From positions 15,549,773-15,613,772 of the forward strand of contig CM020510.1 in NCBI GenBank assembly GCA_009823395.1: 64,000 nucleotides of DNA, given 5' to 3'. This stretch comes from Thamnaconus septentrionalis. Taxonomy: Eukaryota > Chordata > Actinopteri > Tetraodontiformes > Monacanthidae. Shown piece by piece: positions 11,201-22,300 of the stretch. Every line of letters begins with the position of its first letter. Within the stretch, counting starts at the first letter, position 1. The notes under the pieces are model-generated. The model did not search any database, had not been told where the DNA came from, and was given only the letters and a program-made list of their open reading frames with translations. The translations under genes were made by a program, and so were the position numbers.

Positions 11201-14200
11201 ACACGCTGGCAGACTGGCTTCCTTAAGTACCAGGATTCCTTAAAAATTTTACACACTGGACCTTTAAAGATGAGTGTATAATAATTTAGATAAAAAATAC
11301 ACAAGTTTATATACAGAAAATATTATGAGCTTTAGGCTTTTTGGAAATGGTGTCGCTCTCCAAAAAGAAACCCCATCGAAACCCTTTTGGCTTCCTGCCA
11401 CATCTGGAAGACATCTGAGTTACTACACTGGCAACGTGACGTGCAGCGTTCCACTGACCATGCCATATCCCATCATGCCCGTCGGTGTGGTGGCGGGGAA
11501 GGCCATGACTGAGGGTTGCTGAGGAGACACAAGCAGGGCAGAGCGGCGTAAGAGCGACTAGCACCTCCAAAAAAAAAAAAAAAAAAGACAAATGTGCTGT
11601 GAGCAGCGCGGAGCTGCGCCGACCACTTGGCAGGCGAACCAGGCCGACGGATGTGGCAGCCGTCATGAGCACTGGAGGGGGGGGGAGGAGAAAAAAAAAT
11701 TGCACGCGCGTCACCATTGAGACGGGGTTCCAGGTCGTGCTGGGCGCCGCTTTGGGCTGCCAGTTGGTGCCGCCGGTCATCCTCTTCTCCCCCGGCTGGC
11801 TCCAGTGGATGTCACTGCGGATTAGGACACTGCGCGTTAGCAGCAGCTTGTCACCGCCCTGGGAGGAGAGCACCGAGCTGCTGCTGCTGCTGCTGCTGCT
11901 GCACAGCCACTTTGTCAAACCCGGCCCGCTTGTCACTTACTTTTTCATCGTGCCATTCCCGATCCCGAGGTCTGAGGGAGTAAAACGCATGCAAACGCGT
12001 TAAGTTCCTTCACCGTTTCGCATCGCATTTCCGCGTTTTACTGAAAGCGTCTGCTGGCGATTCGCACTCACTTCCAACCAGGTTGGCCAGCGAGGAGTCC
12101 AGGTCGTCGGACACGAGCTTCTCCGGCTGACCGGACGGCTGACTGGAGCCGGCGACGGTCGGTTTCAAGATGCTTCCTGCCATGTCTGTGGTAAAACACA
12201 GACGCAGAGGTTACATTTGCTAAATCAACACTGTGTTGGCCACTCTGAACTGAACCACACAGTGTCAAGGATGGATGGATAATGGTTCCTGTGCACTTTT
12301 TTTCTTGAAGCACATAAAATAACTTCCAATGTCCAATTAAAACTAGAGGTGTTTTAATCATTAAAAATAAGCCTCCTTGCAGTGGGATTTTTGAATACTG
12401 ATACTGCAATATGCAGTAGATGCTGCACACTTACAGTGTTTCTCCAATACAGAACAAGCTATTACACCAAAATAAACTGTCAAAAAAGGCAACATGCAGG
12501 TTTGTTTAGATATTGTATTTTTAAGTGACAATGAGACAAAAGTCTTCTTTACTTTTGGGACAAAGGCAGAATAAATTGTAAAACTGTAAATGAAATTATA
12601 AATGTCACATGGCCCAAGTATCAAATGTCCAGTTTCCTGGTAGCAGCACCATAATGGATTCTATTCTGAGAATGACAGAAAAGGAGGTGTGACGGACATC
12701 CCAATCTAGCTAAAACGTTGGCATTGTTCGCTGCCTTTTGGAAGAAAATCCTCACCGTCCGTGCTCAGGCTGTTGCTGCCGGAAGCTTTCGCTCCAAAAA
12801 CGGACTCAAAGTCCACCTGGAGTCCCCCCGCCGACTGCTGAGGAAGAGCCGGTGGCGTTGAGTATCCTTCAACAAGGAGGAGAGACAAAGGAAGGAGCTG
12901 CAGTCACTGTAATAAACACAGCAAATATGAAAAGTGCCAAACCGCTGGGCTTGTGCGTCGGCACGTTTACTGTTTTTACATGTCCGTCTCTTCTTAATTG
13001 CAGCCTTCCTGGTAAGTACTCTACCTCTGAATAGACCTGCTACAGTAGAGGGCTCTGAGGGGAAAGGAGCCTGGTGTGAGAGGTGCTGGGCAACGGACAC
13101 TGGACCACAGAAGGAGTCTGACGTGACAGGAAGCAGGAAAGGAGACGAAGTGGAAGAGAGAGAGAGAGAACAGGAAAAAGAAAGAGAGCAAATAAAAAAG
13201 GGCTTTCCAAGGCCGGGCCAGAGAGAAGCACAAAGTGACAGCAACACTGGCAAGGAAGGACACGTCTAACACTGACAGACGTTTAGTGAGGAACAGTTCA
13301 GCATGTTTTAGGTACATTTGTATGAAGATAAACAGTGTTACACTGGATTGTTGCAAACAGGGAGGGGGAGCATTTAAGAAACAGGTTTGACATTCTGGGA
13401 AATCTGTGTTCGTTTGAATAAACTAGCTTCCTGAGTAATGGCAGAACACGCTGGCTAACATGTATGACTGTGTTGTGTCTTAAGAAGGGAAAGCAGCAGT
13501 GACGTTACCCTGGCTTAATGTTCAGCAGGACGGCTGAGAGGACCCTAGAGTTCCAAGAAGTCAGTGATCTTGGAAAAAAACTAAATCTTCCTGAATGTCC
13601 CAGCCAAGGGGATAAATCTTAGAAAATCGGGGTTAACTCCGGGTCTGTTTTGTTTAGAGCTACTGCTGCTTGTTGCCTGGCTGTTTGTCCCTGACAAATG
13701 ACTTTATGCAAAAGAAAGTTGCAAGATGTTTGTGGTGTCGCTGCGCTAGAACAAACTGGCTATCAATTTGGGAAAGTCCTCGCATGAATGCTAACGTAAA
13801 ACCGGTGGATAAGACAGCACACATAAGAGCAAAATACGTGCATTTCCCAAAATGTCTTTTTTTTTTTTTTTTGCAATCCACATTTCTATCAAATACATCG
13901 ACAACAAGAACGCCATGGGGGCATTGCATAGGATCCTATGTTTGCCAGGGCTGAGGAAACATAGGCTGGGATGGTGAGGCCATCATAGTACCTGAGACGG
14001 AGTGTTCTATCCGCACTGTGCGTTTGTAATTGGTTGAAACGGATGAGTTTGTGTCAAAAAAGGGATTGTAACGATCTGGAGAATCAAAAATAGTGTTGGT
14101 AAAAGGAGAACAGGTTTCAACTTAAAGCTCTACAGCATCTCTGAGGTCACAATGCAACAGTGATAGTAAAAGTAGTAACGGTTCCATTGAAATGAGAGGG

Positions 14201-17200
14201 AGTCGTGAAGTGAAATGGGTTCATGGCTATCTGCAGTTGGACATGGCGACTTCGGGATGATGTGAAAGGGAATTAGGAGAGAATTCGTTCTTTTCCTAAC
14301 TGGAAAACCGAATTTGAGCTTTGCATGGACTACTATGTGGTGTGATGCCCAGGCAGAGAGAGAGAGAGAGAATTAAAAAGGATCATTTAGACATTGAAAC
14401 AACATTGAGACAACAGCAGCACAGCGAACATGCAAACTTGACATGCTGAAAAAAAAAAAGACAGTGAACATGTGCAAGGAGCAACAAGGACTTTTGAAGA
14501 GAAAGCAAAAATAAATAAATAAAATGAGTCGTTACCACCAAACATTTCATGACCAGGTGTCCTAGAGGAAAAGCTAACACCGTCTGAAGACACGGCAGGT
14601 AGGTGAGTGGCATCGACAACGAGTTTTGAGAGGAAAGGGTTTAGGTTTGGCATGGAATCGTCCCCGGCTTCAGCAGAGGTGAAAGGATCTATGCAGGTGG
14701 CAGAAGAAGGAGGAGGAGGGGGAGGAGGAGGAGGAGAGGGAGAAGACAGAGAGGAGTGGAGAGGAAGAGGCGGGCGTCAGTCAGAGTCAAAGCACGGTCA
14801 AGAGAAGGTGGACGTGCGAGGACCGGGGTGGACGCGGCGCTCGAGCCGCCGGGCCGCTCACCTGCCCAGGCCGTCGCCGCGGGGAGCCCCGTCGAGCCGG
14901 GCTGCATGGAGGGCTGGAATGTCGACTGGAGGTCAAACGGGTCGCTCTGCATCTTCACGGCGCTGCGGGAGAAAAGAGAGGGAAAAGGTGCTTTCAGACG
15001 ACCCGAGGGGCACACCGTGAAACGGCCAGTCTCGCACGCTAGTAAAAAGGAATTGTTTTAGCTGTAAACCTTAATGGTTCGGAGCACTGGCTTGAGAATA
15101 CATAAAGGTTAGAGTTTTTTTTTTTTTTAAGGAGAGTATGTGGACAGTTTAAGTATCTAATTAGATTGGAATGTACCAATGAAAATAAAAATTGAATATT
15201 TCCACAAAGGAATTATTGTTGTCCTCTCCAATTTTTCCTAGAATATAAGAAACACAATAAATGTTTATATATTATATATATGTTATAGTTACATATAGAG
15301 CAAGGTAAAAAATTTGCACTGAACTTGCGATTAATTGTGAGTTAACTCAGGACACTAATGCGATTAATCGCGATTAAAAATTTTAATCGACTGACAGCCA
15401 TAGTATTTTTGTGTAAAAAAACTACAAAATCAATTATATATCTTTATTGTAAAATCAATCCATTCCTGCAGGAGATGCTATTGCTATATTCCAACAACAT
15501 CTACTAATAGGAGGCAGGCCTCACCCGTTGGAGCAGCTGGGCGTCGAGAAGAGATCTATGGCGGGCGCCGTGCTGATAGTGCCCCCGGTGGTGGAGATGG
15601 GCGACGTGTCGGTGGTGGAGAAGGAGGGCCTCTTGGAGAGCTCCTTGAGCCGCTGTTCCTGAGAAGAAGCGTCACATTCAAGTAGCGACGGGCGACGCGG
15701 GGGCGCTGCGTTCTAACGGCTGCGTAAAGCGGCGGGCGTTACCTTCAGAGCCTTGAGCCGGGCCTGCTCCTCTTCCAGGGCCGCCTGCTTCTCCCGCTCG
15801 TCCACTTTGGTGAAGGACATCCCCGTGCTGGCTAGCGACGACACGGCATTCGACAAGGTGCTGGCCCTGCAGGGAACACCGCACGTGTGCATTTGCTACT
15901 TTTGGACATCCGCGCTTGGAGAAACGTTGGAGTCGTGAAGGAGAGATTAGCGCACCTGCTGGCCGCAGTGGAGTCTTTGACCTTCTTGCCCTCTAAAGAG
16001 GCCAAGTGCTGCTCCAGAGCTTCGAGGAGGCTACTGGGAGCCTGCCGTGACAGGAAACACACAGTCAGCAACGTCCTGAGACGCAGGAATATTCAGCGTG
16101 TATGGAAATCACGACAACAGAGGTCAGTGGTGGGCAACCAAGACTGGGAACATTGAAAGCCATGAAGAAGAAAGAGGATGAAGTCGGGCTGGGCGATTTT
16201 GGACAAAAATAAAATGCCAATTTTTTTCTCTGAAAACTCGATTTTCGATTTCCATTTCGATTTTTTGGTAAAACTACAAAAGACAATGGAATAAATGATT
16301 TCAAATACTTTATCTTTATTTTTAAAGAAAAATAGCAAACATATTTCCCTATTGGGAATGAAGTGCAACTGAAAGACACTGTAAATCCTCCTTGGGTTTA
16401 GTGAAGTGACAACATTTCCAGTCTTCTTCACCAAACAAAGATGAATCCCTTGGGATCAATGAAGTGGGTATCTCACTTTCACCAAACTTCACTTGAAAAT
16501 GAACAGGTTCTTCATAAACAAAGATGAAGTTAGTTCCCTTATTTGGGAATAAAGTGAAAACTTCAGAACCAAACACAAATGAATCCCCCTGTGGATAAAG
16601 TGACAACCTTAACTGTCTGTCACCAAACATCACTTTAAAAATAAAAGGTTTTTCCAACACCTTGAACAACGATCAATGAATAAACATGCAAAAACACTGT
16701 CTTGACTAATAAATCCAATTTCGATTTAAAATTGATTAACCGCACAGCCCCAGGATGAGAATTATTTGTCAGATTTGGAGGAAATTTTGCTCCAGAGAGG
16801 GTCAATTACACTTTGGTCTGCTGGTTACGCGCCACTGACCGTTCACTGAATTCCGGCCCAAAAAAATAAACAGAACAAAAGCTACATTGGATGAGAGATA
16901 CGTGTGTGGGATGGCCTACAGCACCACGGCACTTTCAACAAGGCTGGACGCTGTTGAATCGGCCGAGTCTAAGCACACAAGGGCGGGGGGGGGGGCGGCA
17001 GGGGCAGCCATTATCTTTAGTGTCAACGAGCTACGCCGGTGTAGGAGCAAAATCTGTCCGGCTACTGTTTGTTTGGGTCCGGCGACTGCCGACGACGTCA
17101 CATACGGCAACTCTATTAGGACAAACTACATCGCGGCCGAACGAATGAACGATAAATAAACATGATAATATGATTATATATAGATAGATATAATAGATAG

Positions 17201-17376
17201 ATAATCATTTCATATCTATATACGAGATCCACTACAAAAAATACATTGCAGTTGAACAGTTAGATAGATATATATAAATAATAGATTATAGATAGATATA
17301 GATATAATAGATAGATATAATTAAATTACATCTATCTATTATATCTATATCTATATATGATCATAATATAATCATC

Positions 17377-17430
<54 letters not shown>

Positions 17431-19324
17431 TCAACCGCAATGTAGTTTGTCCTAATGGAGTTGCCGTAAGGACCCCGGACACATTTTGTACCTACGCCGG
17501 CTCACACCTCGACAACGTGACCGAAGAATCGACAGAGTTTTACCACAGCCAGCGTTTTTTCCTTCAACTTGTGTTTTGCCACCACGATGTGTGGGAGGGT
17601 GGAGTGAGCGAGAGTCAGAGGCAGAGGCATGCAAAGAGACGACACCGATGCAAGTCACGCACATTAAGAAGAGTGAAATGATAGTACTTACACAAACTGT
17701 GAACTAAAGTGGAAAGATAAAGGGGGTGGGGGAGGAGGAAGAGGAGGAGGAGGAGGGAGAATACAGAATATAAAGGTGGTGACAGTCAGAGGGGTGTGGG
17801 GGCGGTGGTGGTGGGAGCGCATTTTGGAGCTGCACTTGTGGCGCAGAGCACCTCGCTTTTAAAAACCCGGAAAACAATCTAACTGCGTGGAGTGTTGTGC
17901 TATCTTCCAAACACCTTTATTTGCTGTAGAGAGCAGAAGAAGTGGGTGAGGTGAAGAAGAAGAAGAAGAAGAAGAAGAAGAAGAGGAGAAGGAGGATAGA
18001 AAAGGGACAGGAAGGAGGAGAAGAAGACCACCTCCCCTGGCAAACATGCACTCGAGAAGGAAGGCATGCGAAGTGAAGAAGAGCAGTCGTAGCGGTGAGT
18101 CGCAGTCTCGTCAGAACAGCAGTTAGGGCAGACAGGGCAGGTTTTCATCTCTATAGGGGTGTTCTCGCATTGCTTTGAAGGGGGCGTCCTACCTGTGAGA
18201 GGTCTGGAATGTCTCCTCGGTCAATGCCCACTTGCTGTTAGGATTAAGAAAAAAGAAGGAGGAAATTACAGATGTGCTGTGGCAGCTCTAATGAAATTCA
18301 GCCGCAGGAGCGGCAGCGAGCGCCAACGCCAGGGTCGGGGTGCTACCTCTGCTACTTTGAGGAACTCCGATATCCGAGTCATGCGAGTGAGGAACTTCTT
18401 GTAGATGTCCAGGCCTTCTTTACACTGGGTCTTCTTCATGTCAAAGTATTTCTCTGTATTTTTTTTTTTTTGGGGTGGGGGGGAGGAAACAACAACTGGA
18501 TCAGCAACCGCGGCAACTTTGCTTGGGTCGCTCACATTCCGGCTCGGAGACATCGCTCGTCCGACGGAGCCGACCTTAATTTTCAGGAGACTCCAGAACC
18601 AATCGGCGACCTTATTGGATAGAAAGGAAGGAAATACGAGGGGCAGAGAGAGGCGGCTCTTCCATTAAAATTCCATTAAAGACTGTGGTGCTTAGCTTCC
18701 AGCTGCGAGGTGGTGATTAATGTTGAACCGCCTGAATGTCTTGACTGTGAGGTTTTTGTCTCTCACTCACTCCTCTCACTAACGCCTTGTATTGGCTCTT
18801 TACCAGAGAGATACCGGAGATGTGTCTGAAGGAATTCAGGATCCACGTGGTGTTTCAGGTTATCAGCACACACACACACAAAGAAATCAGAGAAAGATGT
18901 GGGGATGGGGTGGGTGGGGCTGTGGCGGTCCTACCGAGCAGGTTGATGATGCCTTCATTATAAGCAGCGAAGAGCCTGATCGAGTCTTTAAAGAGGAGCA
19001 TGAAGGCTGCATTGATGACTCCATTCGTCAGCTCGTTGGCATTGACCTGAAGGGATGCAGCCAGCACACACACACACACACACACGCACAATTTATCTCA
19101 CAGCTTCTTGGCGGCAAAGACGGAACTCAGAGAGTTGCGTTTGTGAAAGAGGGAGAGCGAATCTCGAACGCGAGCTCGAGACCCGAGTGACAGACTGGAG
19201 CGGTGGGAGGCTTCACCTTTAGACTCACATTGAAATCCAGGAGGGCGTCCATCTGGTTCTGAATAATGGGGATCGTCTTGAGCAGCTTTTCCGTATTCAT
19301 GGTCCTCATCACGCCGTCCACCCT

Positions 19325-19361
<37 letters not shown>

Positions 19362-22300
19362 AGTCAGCGGGGTTCACGGGGTGTAGGAAAGGAGAGTAAT
19401 GAGAGGAGAAGAAGCCTCGGCATAAAACAGCGAGGAACCGAGCGCTCCTGCTGCTATATCACTGTCTGCAACAGTCACTTTGCAGACTTTCCCATAGTAT
19501 CCATGCTGTCCGAGTGCGGATAGAAGGTCTCGGCAGGCGATACTGTAGCCATCGCCTGATGCATCACAGTTGTGACTAAAAATATGTCTGCAACCCAGCA
19601 GGAGCACTCTTAACTATGTCACATAGTTGTTGTATCAGAAAATCACAAGCAGAGGCCAAAAACAACTTATATCGATAGTCTATTTGTTGAATCATTTCCT
19701 CGTTATTTTTCAACTACAATGAAAATACTGGACTTTTTTTTACATACCATATTTTCTTAAAGGTCCCACTTCATGAAGATTTTCTATTTTTTTCAACCCA
19801 GGCTTCAATGGAGCTGGCTTGAACAATAATTATCCAAAAAAAAACAAAAAAACTCAGCCATCTGTAACAGGAACCTGTAGATAGTGCCTGTTTAAACCGA
19901 TGCTTTGTTGTACCTCAACACAGACGTACACCGAACGGTGTTCAGAACTATTCAGGTTCGACAACTGAATGTTTAAAATCACTTTTTTTTTTTTTTTAAA
20001 TGAAGTGAGAAAAAACTGAAAATTACAGACTTCTATAAGCTAGAATAAATGCGGAGTTTGTTGACATGCCAGGCTGGAGACACACTGTTGCTAGAAAACG
20101 CTGCTAGATAAAATTCAGCATAATAAGGGAGCTTTAGAAAGACACAACTATTACAAAAAACATCCAAAGGAACCTTTTTAGTCGTTTGAAGAAGATACAA
20201 ACACACAAACTGAAAATTATTCTGGGGTATTTTGAAGCATAACACAGGGAAGCAAACACAAAGATTTGTCCTTACCCGCGTTTCACCTTAGTGAAGTCAA
20301 AGGCGACCTGTCTGTAGGACACGGCTTTCTCATTGAGGTAGCGACTATACCTCCTGATGAATGTGGACATGTCATAACCTGAGACAAGGGAAAGCGGAAC
20401 GGAAAATGAAGCCAACATTGCATGAAAACACAGCGGCGGTGGGAGGAAAGGCATCACGAGACAAATTGTTACCTTGCAAACCACTTTTGTCCAGGAAATT
20501 ACTGAGGTTGAACAGCGTATTCCTGGAAGCCAGGTACTGGACGAAGCGCTGTCGGGGGGGAGAATCAGTTGATCAGAACCGTGTCTCAGTCTTGATGACG
20601 CCGCAGCGGCGCAGTGGGGGGGGCTCACCTCGTTGCCGTAGACCATGAGGTGATGCGTGGTGATCAGAGACTTGAACACAACCACCCAGCTGGTGTTGGT
20701 GGTCCTCTCGAACAGCGAGTCGGCCAATTGGGGAATGTTGACGTTCATCTCATTGGTGCAGTGGATCAAATCTGAAATGAAACAGGAAAAAAGGTTCAAA
20801 CAATTGCGTTGATTTGTTGTCATTTTGCATCTTTAAAGAAAAGGGATCAAAATTATTTAAAAGTATTGGAAGAACGTGATAAAAGTTGTGATTAAGTGTT
20901 AAAGAGATTTATTTATTTACTCTAGAAAAATTCTACCTATTTAACCAACACTATGCTGCTTCATTCCTATATGAAGTGTTATGATATGAATATTGCAAAC
21001 TGAATTGAGAAATTACAGTAAATAAATTAGGAACGTAATCCCAACACCATGTCATTTTATTATACTTTATTACACTTTTCTAAACAAAAACGTATAATCG
21101 ATATACAAAATCGAAATACAGATAACAGCACCCAAAGTTAAAAAATACACCACACACTTTTCTGTTTTTTCCCCACCTCTCTAGGTTGCCCAGCCAACAA
21201 AATAAAACCACATTTTCTTGATGAGAAAATACTACCTCCATACCTCCAAGAGAAGTTAACAGTGGATTATTTACTGTTAAGTCTCTGACGGGTTATAAAA
21301 ACCTATTCACATTAAGTGAACAGCGGCAGCGCCAGTGCGGCCCAAGTGGACCCCCTTAAGCGTGGAAATGCTTTTAACGTTGCCGGACAGGAAGACGTCA
21401 ACCAAACGTGACCTGTCCCACTTCCTCTTCTCGCGTGCTCGCCCGTGTAGCGTTTGAACAATGCCGCTGAAAGCAGCGCTAATGACACGCCATTCACAGC
21501 GGTGATCAGAATGCCGGGGTAATTGGGCCTTACTTTCTGGCCTATATTTGACTTTTCAAAGGCGGGACTTAAAAGTAGGACAGGGTAACCTTCTGGAGGA
21601 GCAGCAGCTAGCGCGGCCGGATGAAGAGGAGCCCCGAGAGCAGGAGGAAGAGGAGGGTGAAAAACGGGAGGGTGGGGGGACGGGTGGGGAGCTCACTCAT
21701 GACACTGTCATGTTGTAATCAGTCACAGTCGGGTTGCTGCTTCTCTTGCACCCAAGTAACCCAGAGCACTTCATCAGAATGCTGAACGACGGGGTTCTAA
21801 ATCGGGATGTTGCAGAATATGATGGCCGATATTGATTTGTGTTATAACTTCTGCTGGACTAATGGTCCAGGTTTTGATGCACGGTCAATGACTGACTGCA
21901 GCTGATCTTAAAATCTGGTATACTTTGAATAAACCCTAACCCATACCCATGCACTGACACTGCCATATGCTTATTATTCATTAATTAAATGTATTTGTTC
22001 TGCTAATTAATTAAGAACATTGAAAACCTTGTTCACTGCAGAAATTTCGGCTTGCTTTATATAACTGTCAGAAAGACATTTTCTCGGTGGCACATACATA
22101 ATGTACGGTGTAATTTGTGCTGCTCTGCAGCGGTTGGGCAGCTGCTGGCCAGTGCCCGGGGACCTGATTCAGACCTTCCTCGGTCTTTTGTTCAGGGACA
22201 CTGACTGGACAATAAAGCCACTCATACACGGCTCCGATTGTGGGGGAAACTGGAGCACTGGGACGAAAGCCCCACGCAGACATGGGGAGAACATGCACAC

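Noticed and set aside
11307..11936. 209-codon minus frame
   Set aside because: It reads through the real picalm exon 11814-11715 into both introns. Only that exon is coding in this frame.
14607..15061. Gly/Glu/Arg-rich plus-strand frames
   Set aside because: They are antisense to picalm exons 14688-14536 and 14962-14862 and to a GGA-rich intron stretch.
20272..20823. 183-codon minus frame
   Set aside because: It joins picalm exons at 20771-20629 and 20378-20276 through an open intron. The true gene splices and also uses the exon at 20548-20473.
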